This document shows, piece by piece, positions 1 to 7,199 of a stretch of DNA of 18,099 nucleotides (position 1 is its first letter; the number at the start of each line of letters is the position of its first letter). The position numbers and the translations under genes were made by a program. The notes under the pieces were generated by a model. The model made no database searches. It saw only the letters and a program-made list of their open reading frames with translations, and was not told the origin of the DNA. Source of the DNA: an uncultured Prevotella sp. (GTDB lineage: Bacteria > Bacteroidota > Bacteroidia > Bacteroidales > Bacteroidaceae); the NCBI GenBank assembly GCA_927910885.1, contig CAKMOD010000145.1, forward strand, positions 1-18,099, read 5' to 3'.

Positions 1-2
1 CT

Positions 3-192
3 GTTGAAGAACTTCGTCGTCGCCTTGTTGGCAGACAAACAGATAGTGCAGAGGCGATTGAAAACCGACTTGCTAAGTCTTCAGAGGAGCTTACCTTCGC
101 TGAGAAATTCGACAAGATTAATCGTTAATGACAACCTTGAGAAAGCAAAGCAAGAGACTTATGAGGTTGTAAAGGCGTTCTTAGAGGGTTAA
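3..192 (+). pseudogene. gmk: Guanylate kinase 3' end, with an apparent +1 frameshift
   Basis: This is the C-terminal part of guanylate kinase (GMP + ATP to GDP + ADP), cut by the left window edge. Reading from base 3 gives VEELRRRLVGRQTDS followed by AEAIENRLAKSSEEL, the LID and catalytic-arginine segment of the family. That frame continues to FDKI and then hits a stop at 126-128. The conserved continuation IVNDNLEKAK is in the next frame from 121 and runs to a TAA at 190-192. Removing one A at about 120 restores FDKIIVND, which fits the (Y/F)D-x-hIVND strand of the family. As written, the last ~23 residues would be replaced by NR. Because gmk is normally essential and single-copy, a sequencing or assembly error is as likely as a true mutation. 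The identity of the gene is well supported; its real state is unclear. Confidence 0.85.
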
Positions 193-197
193 AAAAA

Positions 198-228
198 GCC
201 TCCCCCAACCCCTCCGAAGGGAGGGGAG
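198..228 (-). repeat. 31-nt GC-rich repeat, left copy (inverted relative to 394-424)
   Basis: This G/C-rich 31-nt segment begins 6 nt after the gmk stop. Its reverse complement matches 394-424 at 30 of 31 positions. On its own it can also fold into a local hairpin, CCCCTCC-GAAG-GGAGGGG (209-226), but no T-run follows, so it is not a classical terminator. Its composition is very different from the AT-rich surroundings, which suggests a small mobile or interspersed repeat. Confidence 0.8.
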
Positions 229-359
229 CTTAACTGCAACTAAGTAAGAAGAGAAACATTTATCATAAAGCTTAGTTTCTTCCATAGTTGTTCGGACATA
301 TAAGTCCATTAATAGCAAACAGTCAATAATAGAACAGCTAAAAGCCTCAGAACATCGTC

Positions 360-986
360 ATGAAACCATCATCTCACTTCACCACTATTAGCACTCCCCT
401 CCCTTCGCAGGGGTTGGGGGAGGCCTCCATCGGCATCTTTGGTGGTTCCTTCAATCCTATCCATAATGGACATATAGCCCTTGCCAAAGCTTTTCTTGAA
501 GAAGAAAACTTAGATGAGGTATGGTTTATGGTTTCCCCTCAAAATCCATTCAAGGTTAACCAGCAGCTTTTAGATGACCATCTCCGCTTGGAATTAGTGC
601 GTAAGGCGACAGCTGATAACCCACACTTTAAGGCTTCGGACTATGAATTCCAACTTCCGAAACCTTCCTATACATGGAATACCTTACAGCATCTCAGTAA
701 AGATTTCCCCACTTATCGCTTCACACTTCTCGTTGGTGGCGACAACTGGAAAGCCTTTGACCGATGGTATCATGCTAATGATATTCTTGCTAATTACAAC
801 ATCGTTGTTTACCCTCGACGCGGACAAGGAGTTGAGATTGCCTCCTTGCCTGAAAACGTTAGCCTACTTCAGACACCGCTCATCGACATCAGTAGCACCG
901 ACATCCGCTATCGAATGGAATGCAAAGAAGACATTAGCGAGTTAGTACCTGCAGAAATAGTAAACGATGTGATGCAACTTTACTAA
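360..986 (+). CDS. nadD: Nicotinate-nucleotide adenylyltransferase
   Basis: NadD joins nicotinate mononucleotide and ATP to give deamido-NAD in the cytoplasmic NAD pathway. The N-terminal nucleotidyltransferase signature is clear: GIFGGSFNPIHNGHIALAK at residues 25-43, with the HNGH (HxGH-type) ATP-binding motif. The C-terminal ISSTDIRYR (SSTxIR) motif also binds ATP. WFMVSPQNPFK and LLVGGDNWKAFDRW are further NadD-like blocks. The protein is 208 residues, about normal for the family. It sits downstream of gmk on the same strand, a Bacteroidales-like pairing. The first ~23 residues are unusual: family members usually begin only a few residues before GIFGGSFNP, whereas here the extension is partly encoded by the 31-nt repeat. 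The only in-frame ATG before the motif is at 360; TTG at 414 is a possible shorter start. Confidence 0.95.
   Translation: MKPSSHFTTISTPLPSQGLGEASIGIFGGSFNPIHNGHIALAKAFLEEENLDEVWFMVSPQNPFKVNQQLLDDHLRLELVRKATADNPHFKASDYEFQLPKPSYTWNTLQHLSKDFPTYRFTLLVGGDNWKAFDRWYHANDILANYNIVVYPRRGQGVEIASLPENVSLLQTPLIDISSTDIRYRMECKEDISELVPAEIVNDVMQLY
394..424 (+). repeat. 31-nt GC-rich repeat, right copy, inside the nadD coding region
   Basis: This is the inverted partner of 198-228 (30/31 match). It lies in frame inside the 5' end of nadD and encodes residues 12-22 (PLPSQGLGEA plus the flanking codon). Together with the left copy it could form a ~31-bp stem whose loop contains the nadD start codon at 360. Confidence 0.8.
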
Positions 987-1046
987 ATGTAAATAGCTAC
1001 TATATCTATCCTCTTCTAGAAACGACTTATTCCCCGTTAACTGATA

Positions 1047-1219
1047 TTTGTAAACTATTTTCACACAATTCAAATCCTATACATGCTCTTTGCCTTCTAA
1101 AAGACGCTTAATTGACTTGCAAAAGATGCCCTTTTGAGGTCTAACTAACGCCCTTTTGAAGTCTTATTAAGCACCTTTTGTTATGCGACTTTATAACAAG
1201 CTGATTTACTGACGGTTGT
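1047..1219 (+). repeat. Dispersed ~173-bp repeat, copy 1, with 22-bp internal periodicity
   Basis: The reverse complement of 7849-8021 aligns with this segment over its whole length, with scattered mismatches and a near-zero net length change. Shared blocks include TTTGTAAACTATTTTC, ATGCCCTTTTGA, ACGCCCTTTTGAAGTCTTAT and TTGATTTACTGA-like sequence. Inside it, four degenerate 22-bp units start at 1103, 1125, 1147 and 1169 (GACGC, GATGC, AACGC, AAGCA), and the core CCTTTTG repeats at 1130, 1152 and 1174. No coding potential is apparent. It is probably an interspersed family of the host genome. Confidence 0.8.
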
Positions 1220-1322
1220 AAACTCACTTTTGAGACGTATTATTTTCTTTATTTGTAGATGTTTTGCATGAAATTATGTCATATTTTTTCAACCCCATAT
1301 CTACAATTTTCGAAGTGGTTAC

Positions 1323-1475
1323 ATGAAAGTTTTTCTGTATTGGAAGATGAATAAAATAGACTACCAAGACAGCTTTGACTATGTTTTTTTCATAATGACT
1401 AACTCCGATTCTTTCGTTGAAGCTATACAAAAAATGACCACACATTTAAAGGAAGAACCATTATTTTATCCCTAA
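1323..1475 (+). CDS. Possible small protein of 50 residues, unrecognised
   Basis: An ATG at 1323 opens a 50-codon frame ending TAA at 1473-1475. The frame is open further upstream to about 1272. The predicted product begins MKVFLYWKMNKIDYQDSF and ends HLKEEPLFYP; it is hydrophilic in its C-terminal half and looks more protein-like than random AT-rich translation. The stop lies 3 nt before the -33 box of the next promoter. I recognise no family, and the opposite strand is also open here, so this could be chance or a gene remnant. Confidence 0.25.
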   Translation: MKVFLYWKMNKIDYQDSFDYVFFIMTNSDSFVEAIQKMTTHLKEEPLFYP

Positions 1476-1477
1476 GC

Positions 1478-1509
1478 TTTGACTTATACTAAAAATAGTG
1501 TTAACTTTG
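1478..1509 (+). promoter_or_regulatory. Bacteroidetes-type promoter for the PEtN transferase-to-GtrA unit
   Basis: TTTG at 1478-1481 (-33 box), a 20-bp spacer, and TAACTTTG at 1502-1509 (perfect TAnnTTTG -7 box). Transcription should start at about 1515-1518, roughly 15 nt before the ATG at 1531. This excludes the in-frame GTG at 1498, which lies inside the promoter. Confidence 0.75.
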
Positions 1510-1530
1510 CAAGTAAATACATACGTCTAC

Positions 1531-3384
1531 ATGAAATTTATTAAACATGCAGTCAGCTTACTGAATAAGGCTTATCAGCCCATTAAGGACAACGCCTCAT
1601 TCTTTTTCTTCATGTACCTTATCGGTATATTAGTATCATACGCGGAGTTGCCTACCAACAACCCCAACGCTGCCGTATACAGCAATCTATGGTTAGAGTT
1701 GTTTCTCGACCTATACGTTATATGCATCATTCTCACACTAATTCCTCTAAAAGTTCGCCGATGGATTCGTGCTTTTTTGTATATCATCGCATACTGCACA
1801 AGCCTTACCGACCTATTCTGTTGGGTTAAATTCCAATCAACGTTAAATCCATCAATGCTCCTGCTTGTCGGAGAGACCGACGAACGTGAGGCAAGCGAGT
1901 TTTTTAGTAGCTATTTTACGTCCGATCTTATCCTTTCAAGCATAGGACTACTACTACTCGTTATGTTTATCCATATTCTAACAGCATTTTGGAAGAGGAT
2001 AAAGCTGCCACCAGCAATCAGCTACAAGATTACAGTGGCGAAACAAATCATTGACCATAGCCACCACATCCTTGGCGGTATTTGCCTCGTATTTCTTGGT
2101 TGGGCGATTGAATCATCTGCCCACAATAAGAAAGAAATGGTACAAATGTTCTCTTTAGACACTATCGGTTCTGTAGAACATGAACTGACAACTGAAGATT
2201 GTGCACAGTTCTATCTACCCGTTTATCGACTTGCATTTAGCATCTTTTCCAATCAGTTAGCATCGCAACAAATCGACCGTCTCATCGAAGCAAAAGACAA
2301 GATGAGTGTGGATAGTTGTTCGTTCAAATCACCAAATATTGTCCTTATCATCGGTGAAAGCTACGGAAAGCTCCATTCACAACAGTATGGTTACTTCATG
2401 CCAACAACCCCTCGGCAGATTAAACGTGAGAAGTCGGGATTGCTTGTACCCTTCAATGATGTCGTAGCACCATGGAATCTGACCAGTTTCGTGTTTAAGA
2501 ATGTCTTTTCTCTACACGTTGTTGGACAGAAAGGTGACTGGTGTGATTATCCACTCTTTCCTTCACTTTTCCGCAAGGCAGGCTATCATGTAACCTTCAT
2601 CACCAATCAGTTCTTGCCAAAGGCTAAGCAGGCTGTATATGATTTCAGTGGTGGATTCTTCCTTAACCATCCAGAACTTTCAGAGGCAATGTTCGATTCT
2701 CGCAACGAACAATTATACCGATTTGATCGCGGTTTGCTCGATGATTACGATAAAAATCAGCAGCAACACAATACTGATCACAACCTCATCATCTTCCACC
2801 TTCTCGGACAACACGTCAAATACAATCAGCGTTTTCCAAGCGATCGTCGCCACTTTAAAGCTGAAGACTATACAAAGAAGCGTGCTGACCTTGATGGAAA
2901 ACAGCGAAAGGTATTGGCTGACTACGACAATGCTATCCTATATAATGACTCTATTGTCGATGCCATTATCAGTCGTTTTGAGGACAAGGAGGCTATCATT
3001 ATCTATATGCCTGACCATGGAGAAGAATGCTATGAGGGTAATCGTGGGTTCATCTGTCGTAACCATTCAGCAGCTATCGACTATGACTTAGCACGTTATG
3101 AGTTTGAAATACCTTTCTGGATCTTCTGCACTTACAAGTATGCTGCCAAGCATCCAGACATTTTCAAAGAAATCATCGGAGCTAAGAACCGTCGTTTTAT
3201 GACGGATGCACTTCCACACATGCTACTTTATTTAGGTGGTATTCATACAAAAGATTATCATGCTGAGTATAATATTCTTAGTCCACAATACAACGAAAAC
3301 AGACCGAGAATACTGAAGAATACAACCGATTACGATAAACTCTCCCGACCTTCTGACCAAGAGTCGATCTTCAAAAAGAAATAG
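1531..3384 (+). CDS. Phosphoethanolamine transferase-like (EptA/sulfatase-fold) membrane protein
   Basis: The 617-residue protein has about five N-terminal membrane segments (roughly residues 22-195) and a C-terminal alkaline-phosphatase/sulfatase-fold domain, the EptA-type architecture. Visible motifs are NIVLIIGESY (269-278; E276 a metal ligand), APWNLTSFVF with Thr318 or Ser319 as the likely nucleophile, MPDHGEE (D495, H496) and RNHSA (H512). Such enzymes move phosphoethanolamine from phosphatidylethanolamine to lipid A or another glycan on the periplasmic side of the inner membrane. The acceptor cannot be told here. It is the first gene of a six-gene unit of envelope genes, followed 87 nt later by an acyltransferase. 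ATG 1531 is chosen because the upstream GTG at 1498 lies in the promoter. A phosphoglycerol transferase is the main alternative activity. Confidence 0.85.
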   Translation: MKFIKHAVSLLNKAYQPIKDNASFFFFMYLIGILVSYAELPTNNPNAAVYSNLWLELFLDLYVICIILTLIPLKVRRWIRAFLYIIAYCTSLTDLFCWVKFQSTLNPSMLLLVGETDEREASEFFSSYFTSDLILSSIGLLLLVMFIHILTAFWKRIKLPPAISYKITVAKQIIDHSHHILGGICLVFLGWAIESSAHNKKEMVQMFSLDTIGSVEHELTTEDCAQFYLPVYRLAFSIFSNQLASQQIDRLIEAKDKMSVDSCSFKSPNIVLIIGESYGKLHSQQYGYFMPTTPRQIKREKSGLLVPFNDVVAPWNLTSFVFKNVFSLHVVGQKGDWCDYPLFPSLFRKAGYHVTFITNQFLPKAKQAVYDFSGGFFLNHPELSEAMFDSRNEQLYRFDRGLLDDYDKNQQQHNTDHNLIIFHLLGQHVKYNQRFPSDRRHFKAEDYTKKRADLDGKQRKVLADYDNAILYNDSIVDAIISRFEDKEAIIIYMPDHGEECYEGNRGFICRNHSAAIDYDLARYEFEIPFWIFCTYKYAAKHPDIFKEIIGAKNRRFMTDALPHMLLYLGGIHTKDYHAEYNILSPQYNENRPRILKNTTDYDKLSRPSDQESIFKKK

Positions 3385-3471
3385 AAATCAATCAGTAAGA
3401 CGAACCTTTTACATAGGAATTTGGACAGAAACACCCAAGAAAGAAGCTTAGATTACATCATAACAAAGACA

Positions 3472-4641
3472 ATGTTTAATAAGATATATAGCTCTGAAAA
3501 TAGCAAACTTTCGTCCTTTTCATCGACAGAGAACGACGTCGAGAAACTCACTCGGACGGAATGTAATGCATTGAGAGGACTTGCCATCATTGGTATTTTC
3601 CTACACAACTACTGCCATTGGTTGCGACCAGTGGTAAAGGAGAACGAATATCAGTATATCCAACGTAATGTAGACAACCTTTATCAAGTGTTACAAGGTT
3701 CATGGGATGAACTTTTCTTCTTCCATATCCTTTCGTTCTTCGGGCATTATGGTGTACCAATCTTCCTTTTCCTTTCAGCTTACGGCTTGACAATGAAGTA
3801 CGAACAAAAACTGCCAACAAGTCCTACTAATAATCAAGAGACACAAGCTACCCTTCCTCTTTTCGGTTTCATCAAATACCATTGGCTGAAACTTTTCCGC
3901 ATGATGATTGTAGGCTTCGTTGCGTTCACGATGGTAGATAACATTACAAAAGGTTCACACCTATACAAGGTAATGGATATTTTCGGTCAAATGGGGCTTT
4001 TCAACAACCTTCTTCCCCACCCTGACGACATTATTTGGCCGGGACCTTATTGGTTCTTTGGCCTCATGTTGCAGCTATACATTGTCTATCGCCTACTACT
4101 CTACCGTCGACATTGGTTGTGGAATGTAGGATTAATAGTCCTCTGCCTTGCTATTCAGTTAGCTTGTGACCCAGAGAGTGATGCTTTAAACCGCTGGAGA
4201 TATAACTTTATCGGCGGAATGCTACCTTTTGGGACAGGTTTACTTTATGCGAGATATGTACGCCCTTGGGGTACAGCTACCAACTTTGTAGCCTTCATTC
4301 TCTCCATGATTGCAATTCTGCTGATGAGTTTCAGCTATCTAACTTGGTATTTTGTGCCCCTCGCTATTTGCATCGCTTCCATTACATTTGTGAAGTTGAT
4401 AAGTCGCTTAGAAGTAGCTATCGGCTGCAAAAGCCTATCCTTCACGAATATTCTTTCATGGGTTGGCAGCATTTCAGCAGCCCTTTTTGTTTGTCATCCT
4501 ATCACAAGAAAGATATTTATACCTATCTCAAAAGCAGGTGACTATTGGACAGGACTCCTACTTTATATCATTGCATCTCTCTGTTTAGCATGGCTATTCA
4601 AGGAGTTGATGAAGAAGATTCCAAGTCCAAAGTTAAAATAA
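3472..4641 (+). CDS. Acyltransferase family 3 (OafA-like) membrane protein
   Basis: This protein of 389 residues (from ATG 3472) is an integral membrane O-acyltransferase of the acyltransferase-3 family, which moves acetyl or other acyl groups across the membrane onto surface glycans. The family signature is RTECNALRGLAIIGIFLHNY, with the Arg and the membrane His (FLHNY) expected for catalysis, followed by FGHYGVPIFLFLSAYGLTMK, the equivalent of the G-V-x-xFFhhSG block. About ten hydrophobic helices follow. The frame is open to a TTG at 3421, but ATG 3472 gives a normal family N terminus. It lies between the PEtN transferase and a second acyltransferase, whose 5' end overlaps it. The substrate is unknown. 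Confidence 0.85.
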   Translation: MFNKIYSSENSKLSSFSSTENDVEKLTRTECNALRGLAIIGIFLHNYCHWLRPVVKENEYQYIQRNVDNLYQVLQGSWDELFFFHILSFFGHYGVPIFLFLSAYGLTMKYEQKLPTSPTNNQETQATLPLFGFIKYHWLKLFRMMIVGFVAFTMVDNITKGSHLYKVMDIFGQMGLFNNLLPHPDDIIWPGPYWFFGLMLQLYIVYRLLLYRRHWLWNVGLIVLCLAIQLACDPESDALNRWRYNFIGGMLPFGTGLLYARYVRPWGTATNFVAFILSMIAILLMSFSYLTWYFVPLAICIASITFVKLISRLEVAIGCKSLSFTNILSWVGSISAALFVCHPITRKIFIPISKAGDYWTGLLLYIIASLCLAWLFKELMKKIPSPKLK

Positions 4642-5702
4642 AAGCTACAAGAAATATACGATTTCATCGCAAGAAGAATGAAAATAAAAGACATCGAATT
4701 AGCAACATAAGCCGTTATCGCGGTGAATTGATGGGAGCAGCTATACTCTTCGTCATCCTCTTTCATGTGGGATTACCACGCGAGGATGCCTTCTTTGGAT
4801 TGAAGAGAATGGGTAACATCGGTGTAGACTTTTTCCTTTTCTTGAGTGGTATGGGCTTATGGTTTGCCTGGACAAAGAACCCTTCGCTACGACAATTCTA
4901 TCTTCGCCGCTTCCTGCGTATCTATCCAACATGGTTCCTTATAGCTTGTTTGTATTATATCCCAGACTATCTCAAGCTTGAACTCACAGGACATCGCGGA
5001 CAAAGTACAAATATCATCGATCTCATCGGGGATATAACAATCAACTGGGACTTCTGGCTACATGATGAACTTACCTTTTGGTATATCCCTGCAATCATGT
5101 TCTTTTATCTTGTCAGTCCGTTTTATATGCGCCTCATCATCAAGCATCCCACTTATCGATGGCTACCCGTAGTGATGATAATGTGGTGTATTATCGTGCA
5201 ATATGTTACCCCAATCCATGAAGTAGTAGGCCACTTGGAAATATTCTGGAGCCGAATCCCCATCTTCTTCCTTGGAATAAATATCGCAGCAGCAGTGAAA
5301 CGAAAGGAAACTATAGGTGCCTCATCTATATGGATGTTAGGAGTAATCTTCTTCATAACACTTGCTTCGTGTATCTTCCTTGAACAAGTAAAACACGGAC
5401 AGTTCCCTCTTTTCCTCGAACGTATGCTCTATATTCCGCTTACGATTACAGCAATAATACTTTTGACTTATGTCTTTAGCTATATGCCAAAGCATATCAA
5501 CAAGACGCTTACACTGTTCGGCACTTTGAGTTTAGAGCTTTATCTGATTCATGCCCACTTCGTATTGGATTATCTTGAGCGCAACAATTGGGCTTACTGG
5601 CCTACCTTCTTTGTCGCCACAGCCATCACCTTGCCACTTGCATGGCTTTTACATACAGCAATCGAACAAATAATAACCCCTATAGAGAAAAGGATAAAAT
5701 GA
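4593..5702 (+). CDS. Second acyltransferase family 3 membrane protein
   Basis: The product of 369 residues (from ATG 4593) is another acyltransferase-3 O-acyltransferase. Signature blocks are SRYRGELMGAAILFVILFHV (Arg plus the membrane His), GNIGVDFFLFLSGMGLWFAW, and the basic loop FYLRRFLRIYPTWF typical of the family. It differs clearly in sequence from its upstream neighbour, so the two probably use different acceptors or positions rather than being a recent duplication. The frame extends back to an ATG at 4545. I prefer 4593, which still overlaps the previous gene by 49 nt, and the strongly basic stretch before the first helix leaves the exact start uncertain. The stop overlaps the next start (ATGA, 5699-5702), indicating translational coupling to the UbiA gene. 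Confidence 0.85.
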   Translation, partial: AIQGVDEEDSKSKVKIKATRNIRFHRKKNENKRHRISNISRYRGELMGAAILFVILFHVGLPREDAFFGLKRMGNIGVDFFLFLSGMGLWFAWTKNPSLRQFYLRRFLRIYPTWFLIACLYYIPDYLKLELTGHRGQSTNIIDLIGDITINWDFWLHDELTFWYIPAIMFFYLVSPFYMRLIIKHPTYRWLPVVMIMWCIIVQYVTPIHEVVGHLEIFWSRIPIFFLGINIAAAVKRKETIGASSIWMLGVIFFITLASCIFLEQVKHGQFPLFLERMLYIPLTITAIILLTYVFSYMPKHINKTLTLFGTLSLELYLIHAHFVLDYLERNNWAYWPTFFVATAITLPLAWLLHTAIEQIITPIEKRIK

Positions 5703-6589
5703 AATACCTCATACAACTTATACGTCCACATCAGTGGATAAAGAACCTCATTGTTCTTCTTCCTGTCTTCTTTGGAGGAGCATTACTACAATGGAATGCG
5801 GTCTATTCGGGTCTAATAACAGCACTGGCATTTAGCTTGACTGCCTCATCTATCTACTGCCTAAATGATATTGTAGACATCAATGACGACCGCCAGCATC
5901 CTATAAAATGTCACCGTCCGATGGCATCGGGTGCTGTCAGTATTGTACAAGGCTATATCTTGATGGGATTGATGTTCATTCTATCGATGAGTTCGACCTT
6001 TTTATTACCTGCCCACCAAGTAGAAACAGCCAGCGTGATACTCTTTTATTGGCTTCTAAACATTGCTTATTGCCTCCGCCTAAAACGATATGCAATCATT
6101 GACGTATGTATCGTTGCCTTCGGCTTTGTACTTCGCATTCTTGCTGGAGGACATGCCACAAACATACAGTTGAGTAAGTGGATTGTGCTAATGACCTTCC
6201 TTTTAATGCTCTTTTTATCATTTGCGAAACGCCGTGATGACGTTGTTAGAATGAATGAAACAGGACATGCACCTCGCCAAAATACTATTCGTTATAATCT
6301 CACCTTCATCAACCAAGCCATTACGATAACAGCGAGTGTCACTCTTGTATGCTATATTATGTACACCATGAGTCCTGAAACCATTCAGAATTTCCACACA
6401 GATCACCTCTATTTGACCAGTGTCTTCGTACTCTTAGGACTGCTGCGCTATATCCAGATTTCTGTGGTTGACAAGAAAAGCGGTGACCCAACAAAGGTAA
6501 TGCTACACGATCGTTTTATGCAACTCATCGTTTTAGCCTTCGGTTTGGCATTCCTCTTCATTATCTACGTACTTAAGAATATCCAATAG
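5699..6589 (+). CDS. UbiA-family prenyltransferase, likely polyprenyl-phosphate phosphoribosyltransferase (DPPR synthase-like)
   Basis: This 296-residue UbiA-superfamily membrane enzyme has about nine helices. The first aspartate-rich motif is NDIVDINDDRQHPIK (N56, D57, D60, D64), followed by RPMASG. The D-R-x-H-P-x-K-x-x-R-P-x-A-x-G pattern, together with LRLKRYAIIDVCIVAFGFVL and the second motif region SFAKRRDD, resembles the mycobacterial Rv3806c group (compared from memory). That enzyme joins PRPP to decaprenyl phosphate, giving decaprenyl-phosphoryl-5-phosphoribose. I infer that reaction here rather than quinone prenylation, supported by the following HAD phosphatase and GtrA genes, which complete such a module. 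It overlaps the upstream acyltransferase by 4 nt, so it is surely co-transcribed. An aromatic prenyltransferase remains possible but is not favoured by context. Confidence 0.8.
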   Translation: MKYLIQLIRPHQWIKNLIVLLPVFFGGALLQWNAVYSGLITALAFSLTASSIYCLNDIVDINDDRQHPIKCHRPMASGAVSIVQGYILMGLMFILSMSSTFLLPAHQVETASVILFYWLLNIAYCLRLKRYAIIDVCIVAFGFVLRILAGGHATNIQLSKWIVLMTFLLMLFLSFAKRRDDVVRMNETGHAPRQNTIRYNLTFINQAITITASVTLVCYIMYTMSPETIQNFHTDHLYLTSVFVLLGLLRYIQISVVDKKSGDPTKVMLHDRFMQLIVLAFGLAFLFIIYVLKNIQ

Positions 6590-6592
6590 GAC

Positions 6593-7198
6593 ATGAGAAA
6601 GATATATGCTTTCGACTTCGATGGCACATTGACTACCAAGGACACTCTCCTTGAGTTTATCCGCTTTGCAAAAGGAAGCGGACAAATGTTCTGTGGTTTT
6701 CTGCTCTTTTCACCCCTTCTCATACTGATGAAACTTCATCTTTTCCCTAACTGGAAGGTAAAGCAGAAGATATTTTCTTACTTCTTCAAAGGGATGAAGA
6801 TTGACGATTTCAACGCACTTTGCACTCGCTTTGCAGAACAAAATAAACACCTACTTCGCCCTGCAGGAATAGAGAAAGTAAGACAGGCTATCGACGAGGA
6901 ACATACTACTGTACTCATCATCAGTGCAAGTATCGACAACTGGGTACGGCCTTTTTTCGATGAAATCGACAAAAAGATACAGGTATTAGGAACTCAAATT
7001 GAAACAAAAGAAGGTCTCCTAACAGGACAATTTACCACGAAGAACTGCTATGGAGAGGAAAAGGTGAACCGCCTTACAGCCCTTTATCCACATCGTGAAG
7101 CCTACTACTTAATTGCCTTCGGGGATAGTAGAGGCGATAAAGAATTACTTACTTTCGCAGACAAAGCCTATTACAAACCTTTTAGAAATAAGAAATAG
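6593..7198 (+). CDS. HAD-superfamily phosphatase (HAD-IB like)
   Basis: This cytoplasmic phosphatase of 201 residues has all HAD motifs: motif I FDFDGTLT with nucleophile D8 and acid D10; motif II in LIISASIDNW (Ser near residue 112); motif III a lysine in the central region; and motif IV AFGDSRGDKELL. The helical cap lies between motifs I and II, and its hydrophobic stretch (GFLLFSPLLILMK) may touch the membrane. It begins 3 nt after the UbiA stop and ends 1 nt before the GtrA start. A natural role is removal of the 5-phosphate from polyprenyl-phosphoryl-5-phosphoribose, the step after UbiA. In mycobacteria that step is attributed to an unrelated PAP2-type protein, so the HAD assignment is an inference from context. 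Confidence 0.8.
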   Translation: MRKIYAFDFDGTLTTKDTLLEFIRFAKGSGQMFCGFLLFSPLLILMKLHLFPNWKVKQKIFSYFFKGMKIDDFNALCTRFAEQNKHLLRPAGIEKVRQAIDEEHTTVLIISASIDNWVRPFFDEIDKKIQVLGTQIETKEGLLTGQFTTKNCYGEEKVNRLTALYPHREAYYLIAFGDSRGDKELLTFADKAYYKPFRNKK

Positions 7199-7199
7199 G

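Larger units (their letters stand above)
987..1477. other. Gene-poor spacer of about 490 bp after nadD
   Basis: This stretch holds a 173-bp dispersed repeat (1047-1219), a short GTAAACTCACTTTTGAG motif (1218-1234) that recurs near 11140 and 18010, and a weak small reading frame (1323-1475). I saw no clear terminator for nadD. The promoter of the next transcription unit begins at 1478. Confidence 0.7.

Noticed and set aside
1224..1445. 73-codon frame on the - strand in the nadD downstream spacer
   Set aside because: Mostly antisense to the + frame at 1323-1475, AT-rich, no promoter or family similarity.
2639..3091. Open 150-codon frame on the + strand
   Set aside because: It lies wholly inside the PEtN transferase domain in another frame, and its low-complexity Ser/Thr-rich translation has no family motif.
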